DNA of 64,000 nucleotides from UBA1672 sp050633285 (GTDB lineage Bacteria; Pseudomonadota; Alphaproteobacteria; Micavibrionales; Micavibrionaceae): contig JBOEGG010000004.1 of assembly GCA_050633285.1 (NCBI GenBank), positions 93,738 through 157,737 of the forward strand, read 5' to 3'. Under the pieces are notes generated by a model. That model saw nothing but the letters and a program-made list of their open reading frames with translations, was not told the origin of the DNA and made no database searches. Shown one piece after another: positions 47,029 to 56,404 of this stretch (the stretch's first letter is position 1; every line of letters starts with the position of its first letter). Position numbers and translations under genes: made by a program.

Positions 47029-48399
47029 ATGATCCGTGCAGTGTGGGCGTTAGTTAAAATAGCAATTGTGGTTGCCGTTGTTGTCTGGATAGCGGAGCGT
47101 CCGGGAACGATTGCTATTGATTGGATGAATTATAAGTTCACATTCCATGTTGGCTTTTTCCTTTTGGCTATGCTTGCAATTGTTGTTCTGGGGATTATTG
47201 TTTTTAGTGTTATAAAAACTGCTCTTGATATGCCTAAAAATATTGCACGTTATCGTGATATTACGGACAAAGATAAAGGGTTAAAGGCGTTAACACTGGG
47301 GTTGTCTGCTGTTGCTGCGGGTGATGCGAAGAGTGCGGGGTATCAGGCTACGCGCGCGAAAAAGTTTCTTAAATCAGATGATGCACTTGCCACATTATTA
47401 GAAGCGCAAGCTGCACGGTTAGGCGGTAGTGAGATTGATGCGGGGCGTGCCTTTATCGCGTTGATGGATAATAAAGATGCGGGTTTTCTAGGTGTACGTG
47501 GTTTATTGCAATCAGCATTGGATTGTGGTGATTTTGCCGGAGCGTTGGAGCTTGGCCATAAAGCGCTTGAAATGCATCCGAAACAGGCTTGGATTTTACA
47601 AACTGTTTATAGCCTTGAAATACGCGCGGGCAATTGGGATTCTGCGAGAAAAATACTTTATAGAGCAGAAAAAGCCGCCGCTATTCCTATTCAAAGGGCG
47701 AATAGTGATCGTGTTGCTATGTTCTTGGCGGAGGCTGATATTGCAAAAGCGCAAGGGAATGAAGAGTTGCTTTATCAATCTTTGGTAAAAGCGCATAAGA
47801 TTGATAAAAACTTTATACCTACAGTATTGCGTTTAGGGCGTATGTATTTGGCACGTGGTAAGCAGAAGGCCGCTGTATCAATGATTGAGGCAGCATGGAA
47901 GAAGCAGCCGCATCCTGGCTTGATGGCGTTATGGAATGATGCATGTCCGCCTGTTACAGATGGTGATACAATGATTCGGGTGCGCTGGTTTGAAAAGTTA
48001 TTGGCTCTTAACCCTGAAAGTGTTGAAGGTTTGCAAGCTCTTGCAAGTGTTTTGATTGATGCCGGACTTTGGGGAGAGGCGCGTAAACATTTAGAAAAAG
48101 CAGAAGAGATCAGGCCTAATGTTAATCTGTATAAAATCTGGGCACGTTTGGAAGATTGTGTAACGCATGATGATAATGCTGTGCGTTCGTGGTTAGAAAA
48201 GGCAGCAGATGCACCGCGAGAGCGTGTTTGGATCTGTGGTGAAACGGGACGTGTGTATGAAGAGTGGGTTCCAATTTCGGATCAGGGGCTGTTTAACACA
48301 ATTGTGTGGGACTTCTCACTTGGGCGTAATAACTTTTCTAATGTGATGATAGGTGGGCAGCGTAGTTTGTCTCAAGCATTACTAGAGGCTCCACGGTAG
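47029..48399 (+). CDS. hemY: HemY-like membrane protein with TPR repeats
   Basis: 456 residues. Two membrane helices at the N-terminus (~4-20 and ~40-62) carry the HemY_N pattern (WIAERPGTIAIDWMNYKF, then a hydrophobic hairpin), followed by TPR-like repeats (ALELGHKALEMHPKQAWILQ, ALLEAQAARLGG). It is the last gene of the hem cluster. The biochemical role of HemY-type TPR proteins is unsettled; this is not protoporphyrinogen oxidase. AGAGGG precedes the ATG. A terminator overlaps the next, convergent gene. Confidence 0.88.
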   Translation: MIRAVWALVKIAIVVAVVVWIAERPGTIAIDWMNYKFTFHVGFFLLAMLAIVVLGIIVFSVIKTALDMPKNIARYRDITDKDKGLKALTLGLSAVAAGDAKSAGYQATRAKKFLKSDDALATLLEAQAARLGGSEIDAGRAFIALMDNKDAGFLGVRGLLQSALDCGDFAGALELGHKALEMHPKQAWILQTVYSLEIRAGNWDSARKILYRAEKAAAIPIQRANSDRVAMFLAEADIAKAQGNEELLYQSLVKAHKIDKNFIPTVLRLGRMYLARGKQKAAVSMIEAAWKKQPHPGLMALWNDACPPVTDGDTMIRVRWFEKLLALNPESVEGLQALASVLIDAGLWGEARKHLEKAEEIRPNVNLYKIWARLEDCVTHDDNAVRSWLEKAADAPRERVWICGETGRVYEEWVPISDQGLFNTIVWDFSLGRNNFSNVMIGGQRSLSQALLEAPR

Positions 48400-48402
48400 G
48401 CT

Positions 48403-48438
48403 ACGTCATTCTTTTTAAATATGAATGATGTTTTTTTT
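48403..48438 (+). terminator. hemY terminator overlapping rhomboid 3' end
   Basis: Stem ACGTCATTC (48403-48411) / GAATGATGT (48423-48431), then a run of T. The right arm and T-run lie inside the last codons of the convergent rhomboid gene. Confidence 0.7.
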
Positions 48439-49242
48439 CCATAGGTGGAAGAGGGCGATGCCGCCGTAAAACCCACCGAGATGTGATTGCCAGGATATAT
48501 TCTGCCCCAGAAGGCCAAAGGCCACGATAATCACTGTCCATAGGATAATAAAGGGGATGGGGCCGCGTTTTTGTGCTTCTGGTCTGACCATACCATGTTC
48601 TATCATTGTGAATATCATAACTGCAAAAATGCCACTTAACGCGCCTGAGGCACCTATTACAGGGGCATGTGATCCGGGGCTTAAAATGAAATAGGTTAAA
48701 TTTCCGGCCATTCCACAAAGGATAAAGAATGTGATTGTACGTTTTGTGCCGTATATTCGTTCAAAGAAGCCACACATCGCGACCATCATTAGTAAATTAA
48801 ATGCCAGATGCATCCAGTCACTGTGCATTATCATTGTTGTGAAGGGGGCAGCAAGGGCGCTCCAACCCCATGCTATTTCACCGGTGTAAAATCCGGGTGT
48901 GAACCCGTAGTGAAATATGAGATAGAGTTTTTGTATGTCTGTTATGATGAAAGACATGGCTATCTGTACGATTAGGCACAAGGCGGCAATTGTGCGTGTA
49001 AAGGGGGGGATTTTGTCCCAATTGATCATTCCTTTTGATGATGATGCGCTTTTTTGTGCGCTTTGGCTTAGGTCTTTTGCACGTTGAGCCCTATATTGAG
49101 AACGATAATATTCCTCCATATTGTCTTGTTCGCGTTGTTTTTTCACATCTTCTTTGTCATCGCGTTTTTTATTTTTATCACGATCTTTGCGGTTTTTCGC
49201 ATTTGGGAAGTGAATGATATCTTTATCGTCTTTATTGCCCAC
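48415..49242 (-). CDS. Rhomboid-family intramembrane serine protease
   Basis: 275 residues. A highly charged cytoplasmic N-terminal tail (~1-60, Lys/Asp/Arg/Glu) precedes six or so membrane helices. The catalytic dyad is visible as Ser199 in GASGA and His254 in SHLGG. The HLAFNLLMM motif in TM2 and the ERIYGTKR loop also fit. It cleaves membrane proteins within the bilayer; the substrate is unknown. The charged tail is longer than usual for bacterial rhomboids. Confidence 0.92.
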   Translation of the reverse strand: MGNKDDKDIIHFPNAKNRKDRDKNKKRDDKEDVKKQREQDNMEEYYRSQYRAQRAKDLSQSAQKSASSSKGMINWDKIPPFTRTIAALCLIVQIAMSFIITDIQKLYLIFHYGFTPGFYTGEIAWGWSALAAPFTTMIMHSDWMHLAFNLLMMVAMCGFFERIYGTKRTITFFILCGMAGNLTYFILSPGSHAPVIGASGALSGIFAVMIFTMIEHGMVRPEAQKRGPIPFIILWTVIIVAFGLLGQNISWQSHLGGFYGGIALFHLWKKNIIHI

Positions 49243-49321
49243 TTTTGTTTATGCTCCTTGCAAGACTAAGTATGAAGTCTATCATTAATCTGTTCATGCA
49301 TGATGAGCAAGGGAAGATGAA

Positions 49322-49360
49322 AAAATTGCCCGATAAGCCCAAGGGCTATCCGGCAATTTT
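49322..49360 (-). terminator. Terminator of the 225-residue hypothetical gene
   Basis: Stem AAAATTGCC/GGCAATTTT with an inner AAGCCC/GGGCT stem. On the minus strand it is followed by a run of T. It lies downstream of the 49406-50071 gene and upstream of the rhomboid start. Confidence 0.75.
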
Positions 49361-49405
49361 AACGAAGTATGGATTCTTAAGTTGATCTTTGCGCTATTTA
49401 TTAGG

Positions 49406-50071
49406 TCACCCTAAGGTCATACGCATCCCTATATCGGCATTTTTATCGCGATCGTAACTGTAATTGGCGGTTTCATCACCTTTTGCTTCCATAAAGCTTG
49501 GTGGTTGTACCTTGGTTACCATATCGGCGGCCTTTGCCAGAATTTCTGTTGCTGTGATTTTTGTATGACTTATTTGTCGTGTTAGTTCACTAAACGCATT
49601 TTCAAAGGCTTCTGCGGCGATTTGGATGCCCATCACTACCATTTCTTTGACCTCTCCCAATGTCGGGACTTGCCCTTCGGCCATATCACCGAAGCGTGCA
49701 GCGATTAATTCGATGTCTTCGAGCTTCTTTTTCGCCGGTTTCTTACCGCCGCCACCGCTTTTACCTTTTGACTTACCTTCTTCTTCATCCTCTTCATCTT
49801 CGTTTGTATCGTCGTTTACAACCTTGATTTTGACAGATGTTGGCATTTGTAAGCAGACTGGATATTTTTTTAATAACTCAGGGGGGAGGTTTTTACCCGT
49901 TACCCCGGGGCGTACGTTTATATTTATTGTATCCGGGCTACGCCAGTCAACGACAACACAGTGATTCTTATACTCACCGGCATGTTGGCATGTTTTTACA
50001 ATTCGCTTTCCAGGATATAATTCTTCTGTAATGTTTGCGCTTTTCAGGAATTTTTTGAAGTTAATACGCAT
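49406..50071 (-). CDS. Hypothetical protein with acidic/basic linker
   Basis: 221 residues from the ATG at 50071, chosen because GTGGAG lies six bases upstream; an in-frame GTG at 50083 is less likely. The N-terminal domain (~1-75, KFLKSANITEELYPGKRIVK) is followed by a run of Glu/Asp, then Gly/Lys/Pro (~85-120), then a helical C-terminal domain (ELIAARFGDMAEGQVPTLGE). Family not recognised. It has its own terminator and is probably monocistronic. Confidence 0.7.
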   Translation of the reverse strand: MRINFKKFLKSANITEELYPGKRIVKTCQHAGEYKNHCVVVDWRSPDTININVRPGVTGKNLPPELLKKYPVCLQMPTSVKIKVVNDDTNEDEEDEEEGKSKGKSGGGGKKPAKKKLEDIELIAARFGDMAEGQVPTLGEVKEMVVMGIQIAAEAFENAFSELTRQISHTKITATEILAKAADMVTKVQPPSFMEAKGDETANYSYDRDKNADIGMRMTLG

Positions 50072-50288
50072 TGTGTACTCCACGGGTTACTCAAGTGTTA
50101 TGATTATTTCTTAAATTTATTTTTCATAATCCATACCCATCATCACCTTAATTTCTTAACAATCGTTTAATTTTGGCAGTTTTATTAGGGTATAGGTGTG
50201 ATTCTTTTTTTGCATTAGGGGGGTGTTTTTTGTTACAGTGTATAGAGGCTTGGCCTTGTTTTTTTCATATTTATGGTTTGAGAAGATT

Positions 50289-50924
50289 ATGAAGTATTCA
50301 GTTTATGGTTTTTTAGTGGTGTTTGGTTTTGGTGTTATGGCGCCTGGGCCTTATATAACATTAAATGCAGCGGAGCTTTGGAATAGCCCTTCCGGTACAT
50401 CGAAGGCGCCGTCGGGTAAGGCGATTTATAATGGTTCTGCGTCACATTATGGTGGTGATGTTGTTTTGTATAACCGTACAGCTGTTCAGGCGCGTAAGCA
50501 TGGTGATGGGTATTTGTCGTCAATTGATGCTTATAAAGTTGTTCGTAAAGGTAAAAAAACATCTTCGAAGCTATGGAAGTTCATGGGGCGTAATGCTGCA
50601 CTAAGTAGACAAAGTGATGTTGATGTAGCCTTACAACAAGAATACGAGCTTCAAATTGCTAATTCTAAATACCAAATTGCACAAGCGCGTAAGTTTGAAC
50701 AAGAACGTAGAGAAATGGAAAAGCTTCACGGACAGCAAATTGCAGATTATAAGGCCGGTAAGCAAAAATCCCGAAAAAAGAAATTAGATCAAAAAGTAGC
50801 GATGTTAAAGAAAAGTGGTATTTTTACAAAAGGTCAGCTGAATAATCTTGGTCGCGAGCAATCTAAGCAAGAAAGCGTTTCTCAAACCGCGCCAAGCCGT
50901 TTATTCAATAAGGTTAAGAAATAG
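50289..50924 (+). CDS. Exported hypothetical protein, Lys/Gln-rich coiled coil
   Basis: 211 residues from the ATG at 50289 (GAGAAG just upstream). From there the N-terminus is a clean signal peptide (MKYSVYGFLVVFGFGVMAPG, cleavage probably after LNA). The earlier in-frame start at 50223 would bury the signal. The mature part has a Tyr/Gly/Ser-rich region and then a basic coiled coil (EYELQIANSKYQIAQARKFE). It is probably periplasmic; the family is not recognised. A terminator follows. Confidence 0.7.
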   Translation: MKYSVYGFLVVFGFGVMAPGPYITLNAAELWNSPSGTSKAPSGKAIYNGSASHYGGDVVLYNRTAVQARKHGDGYLSSIDAYKVVRKGKKTSSKLWKFMGRNAALSRQSDVDVALQQEYELQIANSKYQIAQARKFEQERREMEKLHGQQIADYKAGKQKSRKKKLDQKVAMLKKSGIFTKGQLNNLGREQSKQESVSQTAPSRLFNKVKK

Positions 50925-50952
50925 AGGTTAGAAACCTCATCAAAGAATGTGT

Positions 50953-50987
50953 AAAAGCTATGCCGATTTGGTATGGCTTTTATTTTT
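50953..50987 (+). terminator. Rho-independent terminator
   Basis: A 12-bp stem AAAAGCTATGCC/GGTATGGCTTTT (two G-U) with a 5-nt loop, followed by ATTTTT. A smaller hairpin GAGGTT/AACCTC lies right at the stop codon (50924-50938). Confidence 0.85.
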
Positions 50988-51031
50988 GCTCTGCACTTGT
51001 ATGAGGGAGGCTGTGTGATAGTCTTTCTTTT

Positions 51032-51871
51032 ATGGATATCTTCGTAACATTTTTACCTGCGATTTTGTTATTGGCCTGTTTGGGCACGGTGGCAGGGTTC
51101 TTGGCGGGGTTGCTCGGTGTTGGCGGTGGTATTGTCCTTGTCCCCGGTTTGTATTTTGTTTTTCATATGTTGCAACCTGATATGGGGTTTGATCCTGCCT
51201 ATCTTATGCATTTGTCCGTGGGGACATCTTTGGCAATTATTGTGCCTACGGGGTTTTCTTCTGCTTTATCACATAAACGTAAGGGCAGTGTTGATTTTAT
51301 GTTGGTGCGTAATATCGGTGTTGGCGTTGTATTTGGTGTTATGTTGGCAACGTGGATTGCTCAAGGGTTGGATGCAACGTCGATGAAAATGATATTTGCG
51401 AGTGCAATTTTAGTATTGGCAGGCATTATGATTGTTAATCCGTCGCGATTTAAGTTGGTGGGAGCAGAGCCAAAACAGCCTTTTACGACAATTGCAGGGT
51501 TTGTGATTGGTGGTTTGTCTGCGTTGATTGGTATTGGCGGGGCAACATTGAGTGTCCCTTATATGAGTTTACACGGTATTTCTATGCATCGCGCAGTGGG
51601 GACGGCTTCTGCTCTTGGGCTTGTTATTGCTATTCCGGCTACGCTTGGGTTTGTATTTATTGGTTATGGTTTGGATAATTTACCGCCATTTTCGATTGGT
51701 TATGTGAATATATTGGCATGGGCGTGTATTATTCCTGTGAGTGTTAGTGTTGCGCCGTTTGGTGCATTTGTTGCCCATAAAATTAGTGTGAAGCGTCTGA
51801 AGGTGATTTTTGCGATTTTTATGGTTTTGGTTGCACTTAATATGTGGCGGAAAATCTTTATGGGAGGGTAA
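51032..51871 (+). CDS. TauE/SafE (TSUP) family permease
   Basis: 279 residues with about eight membrane helices. Typical motifs are GFLAGLLGVGGGIVLVPGLY in the first half and GGLSALIGIGGATLSVPYMS in the second, reflecting the internal duplication of the family. TSUP members export sulfite, sulfoacetate or related anions; the substrate is not readable here. It starts the same-strand run into the polysaccharide genes (6-nt gap to the next). Confidence 0.92.
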   Translation: MDIFVTFLPAILLLACLGTVAGFLAGLLGVGGGIVLVPGLYFVFHMLQPDMGFDPAYLMHLSVGTSLAIIVPTGFSSALSHKRKGSVDFMLVRNIGVGVVFGVMLATWIAQGLDATSMKMIFASAILVLAGIMIVNPSRFKLVGAEPKQPFTTIAGFVIGGLSALIGIGGATLSVPYMSLHGISMHRAVGTASALGLVIAIPATLGFVFIGYGLDNLPPFSIGYVNILAWACIIPVSVSVAPFGAFVAHKISVKRLKVIFAIFMVLVALNMWRKIFMGG

Positions 51872-51877
51872 TAGCCG

Positions 51878-53128
51878 GTGAATGTTTCTCCGAAATTATT
51901 ATTCCCACATGAGAAGCTAGCCTTTCCTATTCAGCTGGATTCCTATGATTATCGTGCGGTTTGTCTATTTTGCGCATGTATGGTTTATGCGTTATTTGGT
52001 TCGCCGACACCTGATACGTTTGGGTGGGCAGAGTTATGTGTTGGTGTGTTATTGGCGTTAAGTATTGGCATAGGCCGTGCGCGTGATGCTGTGTTACAGC
52101 CAGTAAAAAAGCGTTTTTGGAAAACGGTAGGGCAGTTTTTTTTAATTTATGGGTTATCTGTTCCGCTTGGTGTGGCTGTTGTCTATGGGCATGATTTTGT
52201 GTCAGTCATTCGTGATCTTGTACCGTTTCTTTTTCTATTTTTGCCATTGTTCTTGCTTCAGATGATACGGGCGCGCCCGTATTATTTCCGTAGTACGTGT
52301 TTCGCAGTGTTAATGATTGGTTTGTTGTTTTCGTTGCGTTCTTTATTTATGCGCTATGGTGTTGGTTGTGAGATTTGGTGCAGGGATGAATTACTTTATC
52401 TTGAGAATATGCCAAGCGTACTTTTTAGCTGTTTGTTCTTAATCGGGTTAGCGATGTATTTTGTTTTTCGAAATTTTAGTGTCAGTAGTATGGTGCTTGG
52501 CGTTACTCTTATTACGTTGAGTTTTCTGCCTTTAGTCGCGATGGTCGTTACCTTGCAACGAGCCAGTCTTGGCGCGGTATTCCTCTATATTATTCTGGTG
52601 TTGGGGTATTTTATATATAAATCACCTGCGCGCGCTATGGGGGTCATTGTGTGTGGTGTATTTGTGGTCACACTGATTAATCTCTCTTTTTCACATATTT
52701 TTGATAGCTTACTCGATAAAACATACAAGGTTGGTTTAAACATGCGTCCGCAGGAGTTTGAAGCGGTTTGGAATGTTGTGACGCGTGATGTCTGGACGTT
52801 TTTATTTGGAACGGGGTGGGGCGGTCATTTTAACTCTCCGGCGGTTGGTGGATTAAATGTGAATTTTACACATAATTTTTTTTCTAGTGTCTTGTTGAAA
52901 ACAGGACTGTTGGGTATTATATTTTGTGTTTCTTATATAGTGGGGCTTTTGGAAAGATTGTCCCGTGTTGTTTTTATGAACCCTGTGTTCGGACTTGCTT
53001 TAGCAGCCCCGATTTTGATTGATTTGACGCTTTATGCGAGTTTTAAATCACTTGATTTTGGTTTAGTGCTTTTGATGATCTCAAGCTCTTTGGTATACTT
53101 TAGGCAATCCGAATCACTCCAAGATTAG
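51878..53128 (+). CDS. O-antigen polymerase/ligase-like membrane protein (Wzy/WaaL type)
   Basis: 416 residues with about eleven membrane helices and a GTG start. A large loop carries TFLFGTGWGGHFNSP followed by NFTHNFFSSVLLKTGLLG, the usual Wzy_C/WaaL pattern with G-x-G and H-N residues, and TLQRASLGAV precedes it. It probably polymerises or ligates undecaprenyl-linked saccharide in the periplasm. The next gene, a glycosyltransferase, starts 8 nt later. Confidence 0.82.
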   Translation: MNVSPKLLFPHEKLAFPIQLDSYDYRAVCLFCACMVYALFGSPTPDTFGWAELCVGVLLALSIGIGRARDAVLQPVKKRFWKTVGQFFLIYGLSVPLGVAVVYGHDFVSVIRDLVPFLFLFLPLFLLQMIRARPYYFRSTCFAVLMIGLLFSLRSLFMRYGVGCEIWCRDELLYLENMPSVLFSCLFLIGLAMYFVFRNFSVSSMVLGVTLITLSFLPLVAMVVTLQRASLGAVFLYIILVLGYFIYKSPARAMGVIVCGVFVVTLINLSFSHIFDSLLDKTYKVGLNMRPQEFEAVWNVVTRDVWTFLFGTGWGGHFNSPAVGGLNVNFTHNFFSSVLLKTGLLGIIFCVSYIVGLLERLSRVVFMNPVFGLALAAPILIDLTLYASFKSLDFGLVLLMISSSLVYFRQSESLQD

Positions 53129-53136
53129 ATCTCTTT

Positions 53137-54366
53137 ATGCGTAGACCAACGATATTGTTTATGAATAGGGTTTACCCACCAGTGCGTGGGGCAACTGGCC
53201 GTGTGTTAAAGGATCTGGCAAGATCTTTTGCGCGTGAGGGGTGGCATGTTACTGTTGTTTCTTCGGGGCCTGAAGCCGGAGAAGAGCGTAAGGATGGTGT
53301 ACGTATTATCCGCGTGAAGGGGGCGGAGCGCCCTTCAGGGGCATTTGCCTATTTCTGGGTTTGGATGAAAATGTGGTGGGTGGCAATGCGTTTAAAGTCC
53401 CGACATTTGGTTGTGACGATGACAGACCCTCCACTAATTGTTTATGCGGGGCATTTGGTCGCTAAATATAAGAAATCTCGTCACGTTCATTGGAGTCAGG
53501 ATTTATATCCGGATGTTTTTCCTGCGCTGGGTGTGCATTTCCCTAAATTTATTATGCGTTTTATGCGGAATGTACGTAAAAAAGCAATGCGTAAATGCGA
53601 TAAAGTTATTGTCAGTGGGCGTTGTATGGCAAAGCATTTGGTTATGGAAGGACTGGATGCGCAAAAAATTGCAATGGTTCCGAACTGGCCTGATATTGAG
53701 TTGACAGACCCTGATATGGCGGATGTGACGGTGGTTACACCAAAATTGGATGATAAGGCGTGTCGTCCGTTTGAAAAGCTTTTGAAAACAGAAAAGCGTT
53801 TTCGGGTTTTGTATGCCGGAAATTTAGGGCGGGCGCATGATGTTGATACGATATTAAATGCAGCAGAAATATTACAAGAGCGTGAGGCAGATATTGAGTT
53901 TGTCTTTGTCGGGGATGGGGTGCGTTTTGATCATATCGCTACGCAACGTGGTGAGCGCCGTTTGGATAATATAAAATTGATGCCATATCAACCTGCATCA
54001 CAATTACGTGATGTCATGGAAAGTGGCGATATTCATTTGATTACTATGCGAGAAGACGCTGCGGGCTACATTGTCCCATGTAAGTTGTATGCTTCTTTTG
54101 CGGTTGCGCGACCTGCGATTTTAGTTGGGCCAGAGCAATCAGAAACGGCAAAAGTGATACAAGATTTTGGTACAGGTTTTGTTGTTCCTCCCGGGGATGC
54201 TGAGCAGCTTGTACGTTCGATCTTATGTTTTCGTGAGAATGGGGATGCGTGGAACGATGCGTATCAAGGCGCGCTTCAGGCACGCGAGGTGTTTACACCA
54301 CATGATTCTATTGATGCGTGGATGGAACGTGCGTGGGATGCGGTTAAGAATGACCTTGATATTTGA
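53137..54366 (+). CDS. Glycosyltransferase family 4
   Basis: 409 residues, GT-B fold. The N-terminal lobe has PPVRGATGRVLKDLARSFAREG, the linker has WSQDLYPDVFPALG, and the C-terminal lobe has VLYAGNLGRAHDVDTILNAA, FVFVGDGVRFDHI and the late PCKLYASFAVARPAILVG in place of the usual E-x7-E region. It resembles WbuB-like enzymes that add sugars to lipid-linked intermediates. Donor and acceptor are unknown. It forms a unit with the polymerase-like gene upstream. Confidence 0.9.
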   Translation: MRRPTILFMNRVYPPVRGATGRVLKDLARSFAREGWHVTVVSSGPEAGEERKDGVRIIRVKGAERPSGAFAYFWVWMKMWWVAMRLKSRHLVVTMTDPPLIVYAGHLVAKYKKSRHVHWSQDLYPDVFPALGVHFPKFIMRFMRNVRKKAMRKCDKVIVSGRCMAKHLVMEGLDAQKIAMVPNWPDIELTDPDMADVTVVTPKLDDKACRPFEKLLKTEKRFRVLYAGNLGRAHDVDTILNAAEILQEREADIEFVFVGDGVRFDHIATQRGERRLDNIKLMPYQPASQLRDVMESGDIHLITMREDAAGYIVPCKLYASFAVARPAILVGPEQSETAKVIQDFGTGFVVPPGDAEQLVRSILCFRENGDAWNDAYQGALQAREVFTPHDSIDAWMERAWDAVKNDLDI

Positions 54367-54380
54367 TTGGTCACCGAGTG

Positions 54381-55412
54381 TTAGATAGGTGGTTCTGTAT
54401 CTTCTAACAGATCATTTCCTAAAGAACGCTGTTTTTGTAAGTGTTGCTCATACTGATTTTGGATTCCTTGTGCAACTGCGGGCGTTATATCAATGGGGGG
54501 AAATTTGTCAGTGGTGAGGCCGTTTGATATATCCTCTGTTTTTAAGTCTTTTATTTGTCCCTGATTAGTCTGGTTCGAGTTTGCGCGGATATAATCTTCT
54601 ACTTCTTTAGGGTGCTCATAATATGTATAGGCTGATTGTCCTGTGAATAGGCGCTCGGATAGTGTTGAGTGGCTTTCACCAACTATAACCATATGCTCAG
54701 CGAGTTGTAGAAGTCCTATATACGGATTGTTTTCACCTTGTTCATTTTTCCAGTCGTAGACATGAACGGTGTTATCTGTATTTTGTACTGTTTGATATAA
54801 TGCATTGAATATATCGGGATCTGTACGTGGTGCGGAGCAAAGGTAGATATCAGATTCAGGGTGAGATTGCGTGATTTGGGTAAGTTTTTCTTGCAGATCC
54901 TCAAGGTTTTCTCGTGGTGATATTTCAGAGACCATGATGGCTATTATAGGGGATGATTCTCCAAGTCTTGATTGCAGTTGATGCGCTTCATTTTTGATTT
55001 GTTCGTGTGTTAAGTTATGTGGTGACAGGTTACGGTCACTCCCTTGTGCAAAGTTTTCCCAATTTAAAAACTGCATATCGGCTGATACAAAAACTGTATC
55101 GGGGAAGCTGACTTCAATGTCGTTATCGTATGATTCGATGCTCTGTCCGTTACCATTGTTAAAGTTATTGAGGTCGGTCAAAATGATATCGGGCATTTCA
55201 TGTCGCCCTATATCGTGTTGTGTATCATTAAAGTCAGTTTGCATTGTAGGTGCGTCAATATTTTCCGGCGGGATGGCAGGGACTTCGAGGTCATATATGC
55301 TTAGATGATGTATATCTTCAGATAAATGACGGGCAACACCGTCTAATGCATTGCGCCGACCTGACATATCGCCAGTTTCAGTTAGTACCCAAATAGTTGT
55401 ATTGTCATTCAT
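54381..55412 (-). CDS. Possible ELM1-like protein
   Basis: 343 residues with no signal peptide. Starts TTIWVLTETGDMSGRRNALD. The C-terminal part has AEHMVIVGESHSTLSERLFTGQSAYTYY, which recalls the VVTxDSxSMxSEAxxTGKPV pattern of mitochondrial-fission-ELM1-like proteins common in Alphaproteobacteria. The central part is divergent, so the call is tentative; a GT-B-like fold is the alternative description. It is the only opposite-strand gene in the first half of the polysaccharide locus. Confidence 0.45.
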   Translation of the reverse strand: MNDNTTIWVLTETGDMSGRRNALDGVARHLSEDIHHLSIYDLEVPAIPPENIDAPTMQTDFNDTQHDIGRHEMPDIILTDLNNFNNGNGQSIESYDNDIEVSFPDTVFVSADMQFLNWENFAQGSDRNLSPHNLTHEQIKNEAHQLQSRLGESSPIIAIMVSEISPRENLEDLQEKLTQITQSHPESDIYLCSAPRTDPDIFNALYQTVQNTDNTVHVYDWKNEQGENNPYIGLLQLAEHMVIVGESHSTLSERLFTGQSAYTYYEHPKEVEDYIRANSNQTNQGQIKDLKTEDISNGLTTDKFPPIDITPAVAQGIQNQYEQHLQKQRSLGNDLLEDTEPPI

Positions 55413-55579
55413 TGCGTGACGGTGCCTTTATATATTTCTGCATGTATAATTGTATGGTAGAAAGTAAGGTATCTACAAATAAAAATCGTTTATCTTCTTG
55501 TCGATTTTTCATGTGTGTGTAGTGCATATATGGTTGTATTAAAAGAAATATTATTTTTAAAGCAGGAGTTCTGTAAACG

Positions 55580-56404
55580 ATGCCTACCCGTATATTGCCT
55601 GAAAAGACATTGTTTGATGTATTACGTGATGTTTGGCGGGCGAAATATTATATGACGTTTGCTGGCTTTGTTTTTGTGATCTTGGGCATTTTATTTATGT
55701 CGTTGGCGCAGGATTTTTATCGTGCGGAAATGATTATTGCTCCTGCACGTCCAATGGGGCAGGGGTTGGCTGCTGTTGCACATGCGGGAGAGGGCTCTAT
55801 TCAGGTGCAACGTGAAGATTTTCAAAGTAATGCGGCCTTTGTACGTTTTGAGAACATTTATGATGGTGTGTCTGTTGCTTCTATTTTGATGGCAGATAAG
55901 GATGTTTTATCGGCATTGGCCTTTGACAGGCCATTTGAATTCTCAAAAGGAAGGTTGAGTTGGGATGCGCAAACGCTTTCTGAGTATGTATCTCGACGTG
56001 TGGTTTTAGAACCGGTGAGTGGTACATCGTTGCGTCGGCTTGTATATTTACATCCTGATCGGAAATTTGCGGCGCATATGATTGGGCAAGTGCACCGTAT
56101 TTCGGATGAGATTATTCGTGCGCGGTTATTACGTGAGGCGAATGGGCGTATTGATTACCTACATGTTGGTTTATCAAATGTCACGAATCCTGAACATAGA
56201 AAGAGCTTAACTGTTTTGTTGATGGAGCAAGAGCGTTTGAAGATGATGGTTTCGTTGGATGAACCATATGCGGCGAGTATTATTGAACCTCCTTCTGTTT
56301 CATCAAGGCCGCGGTGGCCTGATCCGTATTTGGTATATCCTGTCTTTGTTTTTATCGGTTTGTTTTTAGGTTTCGTCATTTATGGTTTACGTCACCATGA
56401 CTAA
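55580..56404 (+). CDS. Wzz-like polysaccharide chain-length/co-polymerase protein
   Basis: 274 residues with one membrane helix near each end (~21-42 and ~248-270) and a periplasmic part between them, the Wzz/PCP topology. The C-terminal helix is preceded by the family's proline region (EPPSVSSRPRWPDPYLVYPV). No cytoplasmic kinase domain is attached. It controls chain length together with a Wzy-type polymerase, which is encoded upstream. The next gene overlaps it by 8 nt. Confidence 0.82.
   Translation: MPTRILPEKTLFDVLRDVWRAKYYMTFAGFVFVILGILFMSLAQDFYRAEMIIAPARPMGQGLAAVAHAGEGSIQVQREDFQSNAAFVRFENIYDGVSVASILMADKDVLSALAFDRPFEFSKGRLSWDAQTLSEYVSRRVVLEPVSGTSLRRLVYLHPDRKFAAHMIGQVHRISDEIIRARLLREANGRIDYLHVGLSNVTNPEHRKSLTVLLMEQERLKMMVSLDEPYAASIIEPPSVSSRPRWPDPYLVYPVFVFIGLFLGFVIYGLRHHD

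Noticed and set aside
47029..48399. Protoporphyrinogen oxidase (the other protein called HemY)
   Set aside because: There is no FAD-binding motif; two N-terminal helices and TPRs identify the unrelated HemY of the hem cluster.
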